DNA of 12,197 bases from Oscillospiraceae bacterium (lineage in GTDB: Bacteria > Bacillota > Clostridia > Oscillospirales > Oscillospiraceae). The notes beneath the pieces were generated by a model, which ran no database searches, was not told the DNA's origin, and saw only the letters and a list, made by a program, of their open reading frames with translations. The DNA is taken from contig JAEDNR010000060.1 of NCBI GenBank assembly GCA_016302405.1, positions 1 to 12,197 on the forward strand. Direction: 5' to 3'. The position numbers and the translations under genes are program-made. The first letter of the stretch is position 1. Each line of letters opens with the position of its first letter. Shown in pieces: positions 1 through 5,642 of the stretch.

Positions 1-78
1 GAATACTGTATGTATTTCCCGTTTTTGAAACTGCAGAAATGGTGCAAAAGATCCGTTGAGATCCGCTGACGCAATTGT
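1..78. repeat. Intergenic repeat D, copy 1 (cut by the window edge)
   Basis: This non-coding stretch resembles 1124-1202. Both begin GAATACTG, continue ATGTATTTC, then a T-rich run, ACTGCA, and AAGATCCG. By eye roughly three quarters of positions agree, with almost no gaps. The 12-bp inverted repeat that brackets copy 2 is not complete here because the left part lies outside the window. Nothing suggests a gene in positions 1-130. A short dyad (ATCCC/GGGAT, about 114-125) follows it, but without a clear U-tract. Confidence 0.55.
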
Positions 79-130
79 GCGGTGTTGCCTTAAATTCTTT
101 TTATTTTAAATCATCCCGCAGGGATTCCTT

Positions 131-162
131 AATTGTCAATTGTTCATTGTCAATTGTCAATT
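131..162. repeat. Short tandem repeat of AATTGTCA-like units
   Basis: The motif ATTGTCAATTG and close variants recur about four times in 32 bases just downstream of the dehydrogenase stop codon. Read on the minus strand it is a run of AATTGACA-like units. No function can be assigned. It could be a slippage-prone tract or the end of a mobile or repeated element. Confidence 0.6.
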
Positions 163-175
163 CAGGCCGTGCCGG

Positions 176-874
176 TCAGATCGCGTAGCCCCCGTCCACG
201 TTCAGCACATGGCCGGTGACAAATTCCGCGTCGGTCAGAAACGCAATGGCTTTCGCCACATCCTCGGGCCTGCCGTTGCGGCCCACTGGCGTGTCCTCCG
301 CCATGGCAGCAAGGACTTCCCCGTCCACCCCGGCGCACATGTCCGTCAGGATGACCCCCGGGGCCACGCAGTTGACCCGGATACCGCTGGGCCCCAGCTC
401 CTTGGCCAACGCCTTGGTCAGGGCGATCACCGCCCCCTTGGTAGCGGAGTACGCCGCCTCACAGGAGGCGCCCACCCGGCCCCACATGCTGGACACCGTA
501 ACGACGGCTCCCCGCTGGCGGCGCAGAAAGCCCGGCATGGCCGCGTTGACACAGTGGTAAATTCCCTTGACATTCACATCAAAGAGCCGGTCCCAGTCTT
601 TCCCGGAAAGCTGCTGCATGAGCCCATACCGGCAGATCCCGGCACAGAGGATCAGGTTGTCCACCTCCGGGATGGACGCGAAAGCAGCGCGCACCGCATC
701 CCCGTCCGCCACATCACAGCAGATCGCCGTGGCGCCCGTGCGCGAGGATACCTCCCGGGCTGCCCCATGTTCCTTTTCATACAGGAAGTATACCCGGTCA
801 CCCCGGGCGGCAAACAGCTCCACCGCCGCCCGCCCGATGCCCCGGGAACCGCCTGTTATCACCGTTATTGGCAT
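176..874 (-). CDS. SDR family oxidoreductase (FabG-like short-chain dehydrogenase)
   Basis: Predicted cytoplasmic NAD(P)-dependent oxidoreductase of 232 residues, close to the usual 240-250 of classical SDRs. The Rossmann nucleotide-binding motif TGGSRGIG lies at residues 7-14, an acidic CDV at 53-55, and the structural LCAGI (the NNAG-type position) at 76-80. The catalytic set is Asn101, Ser129, Tyr142 and Lys146 (the YxxxK motif), followed by PG at 172-173 and the C-terminal NVDGGY. The start ATG is preceded by GGAG with 8-nt spacing. FabG of fatty-acid synthesis is typically a little longer and sits among fab genes; here no such neighbours are visible, so the substrate is unknown. It appears monocistronic: repeats lie on both sides and no promoter was recognised. 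Confidence 0.93.
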   Translation of the reverse strand: MPITVITGGSRGIGRAAVELFAARGDRVYFLYEKEHGAAREVSSRTGATAICCDVADGDAVRAAFASIPEVDNLILCAGICRYGLMQQLSGKDWDRLFDVNVKGIYHCVNAAMPGFLRRQRGAVVTVSSMWGRVGASCEAAYSATKGAVIALTKALAKELGPSGIRVNCVAPGVILTDMCAGVDGEVLAAMAEDTPVGRNGRPEDVAKAIAFLTDAEFVTGHVLNVDGGYAI

Positions 875-906
875 TTTTTATTCTCCATTTCCGGCTGTTT
901 TCTGAA

Positions 907-1022
907 ACGTGTCATTCCGATCCCGCGCGCCGGCTGACCCGGGAATCTCCCACGTCATCGAGACTGCATCCGCCTAAAGATGGAGATTGCCACGCCAGTT
1001 TGAGAACTGGCTCGCAATGACC
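907..1022. repeat. Intergenic repeat B, copy 2 (GTCATTCC...GGAATGAC-type inverted element)
   Basis: The element opens ACGTGTCATTCCGA and GGGAATCTCC (941-950). It closes with the opposing arm GGAGATTGCC...CGCAATGAC (982-1022), so the two arms are imperfect inverted repeats. The right arm holds the hairpin CCAGTTTGAGAACTGG at 995-1010. The last 41 bases are identical to 3120-3160. The left arm has lost the CCAGTG hairpin seen in the other copy. It lies about 33 bp upstream of the dehydrogenase start. Together with repeat D and spacer it accounts for the 340-bp gap between 875 and 1215, in which I see no gene. Confidence 0.75.
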
Positions 1023-1108
1023 GGGAATTCGACTTGTTCAGAGTTTTCCAGGGAAGCTCCGGATCCATCGGCAAGCGCTGTGGGCGAGAGATTCCGGTTC
1101 AGATTAAG

Positions 1109-1204
1109 GTATGAAAAGCCGCCGAATACTGGATGTATTTCAGGCTTTTCATACTGCAAAGCTGGGCCGGAAGATCCGCGCACAACCGCAGACGATGGAT
1201 TCAG
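1109..1204. repeat. Intergenic repeat D, copy 2, with a perfect 12-bp inverted repeat
   Basis: GTATGAAAAGCC (1109-1120) and GGCTTTTCATAC (1143-1154) are exact inverted repeats separated by 22 bases. From 1124 onward the sequence parallels the first 78 bases of the window. It lies immediately downstream of the yabR terminator. Function unknown. Confidence 0.55.
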
Positions 1205-1215
1205 AGTTTCCCTAT

Positions 1216-1241
1216 AAAGAAAAAGGGCTGAAAAACAGCCC
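1216..1241 (-). terminator. Rho-independent terminator of the yabP-yabQ-divIC-yabR operon
   Basis: On the minus strand a GGGCTG stem, a TTTTT loop and CAGCCC are followed at once by TTTTTCTTT. It begins 8 bases after the yabR stop codon. Confidence 0.88.
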
Positions 1242-1248
1242 AATTTCC

Positions 1249-1710
1249 CTATCTTCTTCTGCTCTTGGTCCGGTGGTCAGAATACTGCTTGATGGAAGAG
1301 ATCTTGCTGTCGGACTCGGACATGAAGGCTTTCAGCTTTTCCTCAAACAGCTGGTCCGCGGTCTTGGGCGCGGCAGACTGGGCCTGGGGCCGGGAAGCCC
1401 GGTTCTGGCTCGTGCCGCCCTGCCGGGGCGCACCGGTACGGTAAGTGTCCGTGCGTCCGCCCTGGGGCCGCTGGGGTCTGGGCTCCAGCCGTTTGATGGA
1501 CAGGTTGATTTTCCCGTTCTCATTTCCGATCACCATGACCTTGACATCCTGCCCCTCGGTCAGATGCTGGCGGATGTCGCTGACATAGGCGTTGGCTACC
1601 TCCGAGATATGTACCATGCCGGTCTTTCCCTCCGGCAGGGAGATAAACGCGCCAAAATTGGTGATGGATTTGACTTTCCCTTCTAAAACAGCTCCAACGG
1701 TTAACTCCAT
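1249..1710 (-). CDS. yabR: S1 domain RNA-binding protein (YabR / general stress protein 13-like)
   Basis: This is a 153-residue cytoplasmic protein. One S1 OB-fold fills residues 5-74 (GAVLEGKVKSITNFGAFISL, then GKTGMVHISEVA and GKINLSIKRL), the canonical S1 signature. The C-terminal half is a low-complexity basic tail rich in Arg, Gln, Pro and Ser. Single-S1 proteins of this type follow divIC in many Firmicutes, as here, and are thought to bind RNA or ribosomes; the exact role is not established. The start is set at Met8 of the longest frame because GGAGGAAGAGAAGG precedes it, whereas the upstream ATG at 1731 has no ribosome binding site. It is the last gene of its operon, with a terminator directly after it. 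Confidence 0.9.
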   Translation of the reverse strand: MELTVGAVLEGKVKSITNFGAFISLPEGKTGMVHISEVANAYVSDIRQHLTEGQDVKVMVIGNENGKINLSIKRLEPRPQRPQGGRTDTYRTGAPRQGGTSQNRASRPQAQSAAPKTADQLFEEKLKAFMSESDSKISSIKQYSDHRTKSRRR

Positions 1711-1741
1711 AGTTTCCTTCTCTTCCTCCATTTTTAAGAAG

Positions 1742-2050
1742 CTATTGCAATTCGATCAGCACGGTGTCGGGGGTCACGAGATCCAGCTCTTCCTCCGCGA
1801 TTTCCCGGATCGTCTTCACATCCCCCGGGTTCTCCAGCCGGTGGGACAGCTTTTCATTCTCGTTCAGGATGGAGGCGGCCTCGGCGGTCATGCTCCGGAC
1901 CTGGCTTTGCAGCCCCGCCTGTACCCACATCAGCGCGCCCAGCGCTGCCATAGAGAATACAATAAGTACGATCACTACCGCTTTCAGCACGGGTGAGCTG
2001 TGGCGCAGGATCACCTGTACCTTTCCGATCTGCAGCTTTCGTTCTTCCAT
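1742..2050 (-). CDS. divIC: Septum formation initiator DivIC (FtsB family)
   Basis: This is a 102-residue single-pass division protein. A short basic cytoplasmic tail is followed by one transmembrane helix (about residues 20-44) and an extracytoplasmic coiled coil (about 45-72). The conserved C-terminal segment IREIAEEELDLVTPDTVLIEL is typical of DivIC/FtsB. Known family members pair with FtsL and DivIB in the divisome and help activate septal peptidoglycan synthesis. The start is supported by GGAGG with 7-nt spacing. The position between yabQ and yabR matches Bacillus gene order. The first 197 bp also lie inside the open yabQ frame, in a different reading frame, which is unusual. Confidence 0.92.
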   Translation of the reverse strand: MEERKLQIGKVQVILRHSSPVLKAVVIVLIVFSMAALGALMWVQAGLQSQVRSMTAEAASILNENEKLSHRLENPGDVKTIREIAEEELDLVTPDTVLIELQ

Positions 2051-2480
2051 GGGATGTCCTCCGGGTCCTACGCCGTTGCCGACGATTATTCCATCTTATT
2101 GTAACCCATTTTTCCCCAGATGCAAACAAAATTTTCGCAAATTGCAAAAATTTTTTTCCCGGGACAAGAAAAAACTTCCAAATCCACCCCAGTCCCCGCC
2201 AAAAGGAGCGAAATATGGGACTTAATCGCCGTCCCAGAGTCCGCTCGGCGGCAATCCCGCCCAGAAGCTGCCCCATGAGACTCCCCAGCCGGATGTCCCC
2301 GCCGCAGACGCCGAAGCTTATCCAGGCAAAGGCCCACAGCGCCGCCGCCAGAAACAGGCTGTCCGCAGCGGCCGTATGCTTCGGGCGCAGAGGCCGCAGG
2401 AAACTGTATATCAGCCCCAGCACCGCCCCGGCCAGGATGCTCTGCCCCAAAAATGTCAGGGCTGTGGCCGGAACCGTCAA
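1854..2480 (-). CDS. yabQ: Spore cortex biosynthesis protein YabQ, with a long C-terminal extension into divIC
   Basis: A predicted membrane protein needed, in Bacillus, for spore cortex formation. The first 132 or so residues look like the family: hydrophobic helices near residues 7-28, 40-62 and 66-85, then a Lys/Phe/Trp-rich amphipathic stretch ending KWVTIRWNN. After that the frame stays open for about 76 more residues, first Arg-rich (RRQRRRTRR) and then without evident family character, running 197 bp into divIC. The start is TTG, and TTGA overlaps the yabP stop by four bases, which implies translational coupling. The extension may be real, may follow loss of an ancestral stop, or may come from a small indel: a +1 or -1 shift near 2090-2110 would end the protein at once (for example at 2086). 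Identity is fairly sure; the true C-terminus is not. Confidence 0.8.
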   Translation of the reverse strand: MTVPATALTFLGQSILAGAVLGLIYSFLRPLRPKHTAAADSLFLAAALWAFAWISFGVCGGDIRLGSLMGQLLGGIAAERTLGRRLSPIFRSFWRGLGWIWKFFLVPGKKFLQFAKILFASGEKWVTIRWNNRRQRRRTRRTSHGRTKAADRKGTGDPAPQLTRAESGSDRTYCILYGSAGRADVGTGGAAKPGPEHDRRGRLHPERE

Positions 2481-2743
2481 CCCAGCATGCGGCGCAGCCA
2501 GCCGCCCCCCTGCCGGGGCTCCTGGTAGGAAAGCACCGCAATATCCCCGGTGACCTCCACCTGGCCCCCCTGTACGGACAGCTCCTTCAGCTGCAGGCCC
2601 GTGCCCTGCACCGTCAGGTCTCCCAGGGCGGTGCGCAGCTCCACCGCCGTATCGTCAAAGCTCACTACCTCCGTCACCCCGGTCATGGTCAGCTTCTTCC
2701 GGTTTTTCAGGTTCAGGCTGTGTTCCCCCTGCTCCTGCGGCAT
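2477..2743 (-). CDS. yabP: Sporulation protein YabP
   Basis: An 88-residue soluble beta-rich protein of the YabP/YqfC family. The family pattern is visible: NRKKLTMTGVTEVVSFDD near residues 14-31, LRTALGDLTVQGTGLQLKELS in the middle, and GQVEVTGDIAVLSYQE towards the end. In Bacillus yabP lies in the mother-cell sigma-E regulon beside yabQ. The start codon follows AGGAGG with 7-nt spacing, among the best ribosome binding sites in the window. It overlaps yabQ by four bases. It heads the operon here; the yabO-type S4-domain gene often found upstream in Firmicutes is absent from the 745 bp before it. Confidence 0.93.
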   Translation of the reverse strand: MPQEQGEHSLNLKNRKKLTMTGVTEVVSFDDTAVELRTALGDLTVQGTGLQLKELSVQGGQVEVTGDIAVLSYQEPRQGGGWLRRMLG

Positions 2744-2766
2744 GGCAATCCCTCCTATCTGCCCAC

Positions 2767-2795
2767 AGAATATGCGTACCGGAGCGTCTTTATGC
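2767..2795 (-). promoter_or_regulatory. Putative sigma-E-type promoter for yabP
   Basis: On the minus strand GCATAAA (2789-2795), a 14-nt spacer and CATATTCT (2767-2774) resemble the mother-cell sigma-E consensus (GCATATT, 13-15, CATACAMT), with 6 of 8 matches in the -10 box. Transcription would start near 2760, leaving a short leader that contains AGGAGG at 2751-2756. Regulation of yabP/yabQ by sigma-E is known in Bacillus; its use here is inferred. Confidence 0.45.
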
Positions 2796-2872
2796 CATCG
2801 GCGGCGGTGCTTTTCCGGGGCCGGGCCGCATTCGTCTTTCGCGGCAGGAATCGTCCAAACCCGGCGGAAGCA

Positions 2873-2901
2873 TTGACAGGCCGAAAAAAATGGGGTATAG
2901 T
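2873..2901 (+). promoter_or_regulatory. Near-consensus sigma-A promoter reading rightward
   Basis: TTGACA (2873-2878), exactly 17 bases, then TATAGT (2896-2901). The -10 lies inside an 11-bp dyad GTATAGTATAC (2895-2905), which could be an operator. The first open gene downstream starts at 3489, so any transcript would carry a leader of roughly 580 nt made mostly of repeat elements B and C. Confidence 0.6.
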
Positions 2902-2962
2902 ATACAACACACTTCGGTTAAAATCGATGGGTTTCATATAATGTGCCTATCAGCATCGCGGC

Positions 2963-3186
2963 AAATTGGAATTTGTAGGGCCGTCAGAACGTGTCATTCC
3001 GAACCAGTGCGCACACTGGTGTGGGAATCTCCATCGAATTCCAGGTGATCTGTCGTCATACAAGCCGTTTTTCCTGCCGTTTCCCGGAATTCATCCACGA
3101 GAAATGGTACTTCTGACCAGGAGATTGCCACGCCAGTTTGAGAACTGGCTCGCAATGACCTTAGAATTCGATAAATTCCAATTCAG
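2963..3186. repeat. Repeat B, copy 1, framed by AAATTGGAATTTGTAG-type ends
   Basis: The left end AAATTGGAATTTGTAGGGC (2963-2981) is the same end sequence found on the composite repeats at 7594-7609 and 12143-12158. The right end AAATTCCAATT (3173-3183) is its inverse. The core (2989-3160) has ACGTGTCATTCCGA, hairpin CCAGTGCGCACACTGG (3004-3019) and GGGAATCTCC on the left. The inverted arm GGAGATTGCC, hairpin CCAGTTTGAGAACTGG (3133-3148) and CGCAATGACC is on the right. The right arm matches copy 2 exactly over 41 bases. No coding potential was recognised. Confidence 0.72.
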
Positions 3187-3422
3187 GCTATCGGCTTTCG
3201 TAAGCACACTGACAAATTGGTATTTGGCGAATTCCCAGAAATGCCTTGGCTCCCCCTATGGGGGAGCTGTCACGGCCTAAGCCGTGACTGAGAGGGCCCT
3301 CTCCGCCCCCTTTGGGGGCACCTCTCCCAAAGGGAGAGGCAAGGGCGGCTGCGCCGCCAGCCTTACAAATTTCAGTTTTTCTGTTTGCTGCGTAAAGCCG
3401 ATAGCCTAAATTCCAATTTGTC
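3171..3422. repeat. Repeat C: MITE-like element with about 36-bp terminal inverted repeats
   Basis: The left terminus (3171-3206) and the right terminus (3386-3422, inverted) share AGGCTATCGGCTTT and flanking AAATT/AATT blocks. Inside are two arms with GC-rich hairpins: CTCCCCCTATGGGGGAG at 3251-3267 with a CACGGC/GCCGTG stem, and an opposing arm with CCCCCTTTGGGGG and CCTCTCCCAAAGGGAGAGG. A GGCGGCTGCGCCGCC palindrome (3345-3359) follows. A 19-mer at 3211-3229 (GACAAATTGGTATTTGGCG) recurs exactly at 7287-7305. With repeat B it fills the non-coding 2744-3488 interval apart from the promoters. Confidence 0.68.
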
Positions 3423-3488
3423 GGCAAATTGCGCAAAGCCGATATGCATATCAAAGTAAATCACAACATGCGGAAAGGGGGATTTCTC

Positions 3489-3965
3489 ATGCGCTACGCG
3501 GCCTGCCGGCTGGAGCCGGGAAAAAGCGGTCACGACGCCGGGTGGGAGCTGCTGGAAAGGCTCTACCGGGAGGAAACCGGCTGCCCCCTGCCGGACGTTA
3601 TCCGAACCAGCCGGGGCCACCCCCGGTTTGTGGGAAGCCATCTGTGCTTTTCCATCGCCCACACCTCCCGCCACGCCTTCTGCGTATTGTCATGCAAGCC
3701 TGTGGGCATCGATGCCGAGGAACTGGATCGGCCCGTGCGGCTTTCCCTGGCAGAAAAGATCCTCTCCCCTGGGGAAATGGAGCAATTCAACCGGGCCGAA
3801 AACAAGCGACGGGCCCTGCTCACCTTCTGGGTCCTGAAAGAAGCGGAGGCCAAGCGCAGCGGCGAGGGCCTGACAGGCTTTCCCAACCACACCAGCTTCC
3901 GGCTGAATGACCCCAACGTACACGAATGGGACGGCTGCCTGGTAGCCGTCTCCACGGAGGAATGA
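3489..3965 (+). CDS. 4'-phosphopantetheinyl transferase, small Sfp-type
   Basis: Predicted to transfer the phosphopantetheine arm of CoA to a serine of a carrier protein. At 158 residues it is short for Sfp (about 220) but typical of compact clostridial members. The core motifs are in order: GHPRF at 43-47, FSIAHT at 54-59 (usually FSxSHS), VGIDAEEL at 72-79 giving the Mg2+-binding Asp75 and Glu77, and WVLKEAEAK at 114-122 with Lys117-Glu118. The start ATG has GGGGG seven bases before it; in-frame ATGs at 3429 and 3468 lack a good site and fall next to repeat sequence. The stop overlaps the beginning of the TatD gene region (ATGA at 3962), suggesting co-transcription. No carrier-protein or synthase gene is nearby, so the target is unknown. 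Confidence 0.88.
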   Translation: MRYAACRLEPGKSGHDAGWELLERLYREETGCPLPDVIRTSRGHPRFVGSHLCFSIAHTSRHAFCVLSCKPVGIDAEELDRPVRLSLAEKILSPGEMEQFNRAENKRRALLTFWVLKEAEAKRSGEGLTGFPNHTSFRLNDPNVHEWDGCLVAVSTEE

Positions 3966-3967
3966 AT

Positions 3968-4729
3968 ATGCTCTTTGATACCCATGCCCATATGGATGAC
4001 CGGGCCTTTGATGATGACCGGGGGGAACTGCTTTCCCACCTGCCGGAAGCGGGCATCGGCCTGCTGATGAACCCGGGGTGCAGCCTGGATTCCTCCCGGG
4101 CCGCCTGCGCCCTGGCAAGGAAATACGACTACATCTACGCCGCCGTGGGCTCCCATCCCGACGCGGCGGCAGAGGTTAACCCCCAGGTTTTGGAAGAATA
4201 CCGGGCTCTTGTCCGGGAAAATCCCAAGGTCAAGGCCATCGGAGAGATCGGCCTGGACTATCACTATGAGGATGTGCCCCGGGAGATTCAGAAAGAAGCC
4301 TTTCGGGCCCAGATGGCCCTGGCGGCGGAACTGGACCTGCCCGTCATCGTCCACGAGCGGGAGGCCCACTGTGACGGGATGGCCATCGTCCGGGAATTTC
4401 CCACCGTCACCGGGGTTTTCCACTGCTACTCCGGTTCCCCGGATATGGCAAAGGAGCTTGTTTCCCTGGGCTGGTACATTGGCTTTACCGGCGTACTGAC
4501 CTTCAAAAATGCCCGGAAGGCCCTGGAGGTGGCGGCAAGCCTTCCCCTGGACCGGATCGTCCTGGAAACCGACTGCCCCTACATGTCCCCGGAGCCGTTC
4601 CGGGGAAAACGGAACGACCCTGGCAAGCTCTATCGCATGGCCCAGGCTCTTGCCGCTCTGCGGGGCCTTTCCGAGGAGGACGTACAACGCCTCACCCTGG
4701 AAAACGGCAGACGCCTGTACCGGATCTGA
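3968..4729 (+). CDS. TatD family metal-dependent hydrolase (putative DNase)
   Basis: A 253-residue TIM-barrel amidohydrolase-superfamily protein of the usual TatD length. The metal ligands are all present: DTHAH with His6 and His8, GEIGLDYHY with Glu93, VHER with His129, FHCYSG with His152, and LETDCPY with Asp202. The C-terminal NDP and ENGRRLYRI segments are also typical. Characterised relatives are 3'-5' exonucleases or quality-control nucleases; the cellular role here is unproven. I chose the ATG at 3968 because GGAGG (3956-3960) sits 7 bases upstream and the product begins MLFDTHAH like its relatives; an ATG at 3962 overlaps the upstream stop but is too close to the site. It is likely translated from the same transcript as the phosphopantetheinyl transferase. 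Confidence 0.93.
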   Translation: MLFDTHAHMDDRAFDDDRGELLSHLPEAGIGLLMNPGCSLDSSRAACALARKYDYIYAAVGSHPDAAAEVNPQVLEEYRALVRENPKVKAIGEIGLDYHYEDVPREIQKEAFRAQMALAAELDLPVIVHEREAHCDGMAIVREFPTVTGVFHCYSGSPDMAKELVSLGWYIGFTGVLTFKNARKALEVAASLPLDRIVLETDCPYMSPEPFRGKRNDPGKLYRMAQALAALRGLSEEDVQRLTLENGRRLYRI

Positions 4730-4770
4730 CGACACATTTCCCCTTTCGCCTCCATATACTGGCATACAAA

Positions 4771-4797
4771 GCACCGGGGTTTCCGGTGCTTTTGCTT
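4771..4797 (+). terminator. Terminator-like hairpin between the TatD gene and the ZIP gene
   Basis: GCACCGG (4771-4777), a GGTTT loop and CCGGTGC (4783-4789) are followed by TTTTGCTT. The T-run ends one base before the GGAGG ribosome binding site of the ZIP gene (4798-4802). It may simply end the upstream operon or act as a partial terminator that lowers ZIP expression. No separate promoter for the ZIP gene was recognised in the 79-bp gap. Confidence 0.7.
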
Positions 4798-4808
4798 GGA
4801 GGTGCGAA

Positions 4809-5603
4809 ATGGAAAGCTATGTACTTTGGGCCCTCATCGCCACCCTGGGAACCTGGTTGGTCACGGCTCTGGGGGCGGCGACGGTGGCCTTTTTCCGATC
4901 CCCCAGCGGAAAAGTAATGAACCTTATGCTGGGCTTTGCCTCCGGGGTGATGATCGCCGCCAGCTTCTGGTCATTGCTGCAGCCCGCCATCGCCTGGGCG
5001 GAAAAAATGGGCGGCCTGCCCGCCTGGCTGGTGGTGACTCTGGGTTTTCTTCTGGGAGCGGTTTTCCTGTGGGCTTCGGACCGGGCCGTCACCGCCGCCG
5101 CAGGGCGCACCGGGACGGGAAAGCCAAACGAACGACTGAACAGGATCATTCTGCTGGTACTGTCCATCACCCTGCACAATATCCCTGAGGGCCTTGCGGT
5201 AGGGGTAGCCTTCGGCGCGCTGGGCGCAGGCTTCGATCCGGAAACCTTTATGGGGGCGGTATCCATTGCCGTTGGCATCGGGTTGCAGAATTTCCCCGAG
5301 GGCGCCGCCGTGTCCCTGCCCCTGCGTCGGGAGGGCATTTCCCGGCGGAAGAGCTTTCTCCTGGGTCAGGCCAGCGGTATGGTGGAGCCCATTGCCGGTG
5401 TTCTGGGCGCCGCTCTGGTCAGTGGGGTGCAGCCGCTGCTTCCCTGGGCGCTGTCCTTTGCGGCAGGGGCTATGATCCTGGTTTCCGTCCACGAGCTGAT
5501 CCCCGAATGCCAGCGCAACCAGTCGGTACATCCCTACTTTGCCACCATGGGCATCGTCGCCGGCTTTGCGGTGATGATGCTTCTCGATGTGATGCTGGGA
5601 TAG
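4809..5603 (+). CDS. ZIP family metal transporter
   Basis: A predicted inner-membrane divalent-metal (Zn2+/Fe2+-type) importer of 264 residues with about eight hydrophobic segments. The two signature metal-binding helices are present: HNIPEG at residues 123-128 and QNFPEG at 160-165. Further likely site residues are Glu193 (MVEPIAG) and His228-Glu229 (VHELIPE). The cytoplasmic loop around residues 95-112 is short and lacks a His-rich stretch. Start: GGAGG at 4798-4802 with 6-nt spacing. It follows the TatD gene by 79 bp across a terminator-like hairpin. TatD enzymes use divalent metals, but a functional link is speculation. Downstream lies repeat A rather than a clear terminator. Confidence 0.92.
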   Translation: MESYVLWALIATLGTWLVTALGAATVAFFRSPSGKVMNLMLGFASGVMIAASFWSLLQPAIAWAEKMGGLPAWLVVTLGFLLGAVFLWASDRAVTAAAGRTGTGKPNERLNRIILLVLSITLHNIPEGLAVGVAFGALGAGFDPETFMGAVSIAVGIGLQNFPEGAAVSLPLRREGISRRKSFLLGQASGMVEPIAGVLGAALVSGVQPLLPWALSFAAGAMILVSVHELIPECQRNQSVHPYFATMGIVAGFAVMMLLDVMLG

Positions 5604-5642
5604 GCGCGCAGCCGCAGACTGGCACCCAATCACAAAATGTGA

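Noticed and set aside
140..937. A 265-residue plus-strand frame
   Set aside because: It is the complement of the SDR gene, whose TGxxxGxG and YxxxK motifs are intact.
2086..2541. A 151-residue minus-strand frame overlapping yabQ
   Set aside because: The sequence is Cys/Gly/Arg-rich with no family character, and the neighbouring frame has the YabQ hydrophobic pattern. Its stop at 2086 matters only as a possible frameshift end of yabQ.
2895..2905. Minus-strand -10 (TATACT) for yabP at the same dyad
   Set aside because: No acceptable -35 lies 16-18 bases upstream on that strand, whereas the plus strand has an exact TTGACA at 17-base spacing.
2755..2937. A 60-residue minus-strand frame upstream of yabP
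   Set aside because: No good ribosome binding site or conserved pattern, and it covers the promoter region; judged non-coding.
3188..3454. An 88-residue minus-strand frame (ASPFGRGAPKGGG-like)
   Set aside because: It is the translation of repeat C; such peptides are usual artefacts of this kind of repeat.
3563..4774. A 403-residue minus-strand open frame
   Set aside because: Antisense to the phosphopantetheinyl transferase and TatD genes, both of which have intact family motifs.
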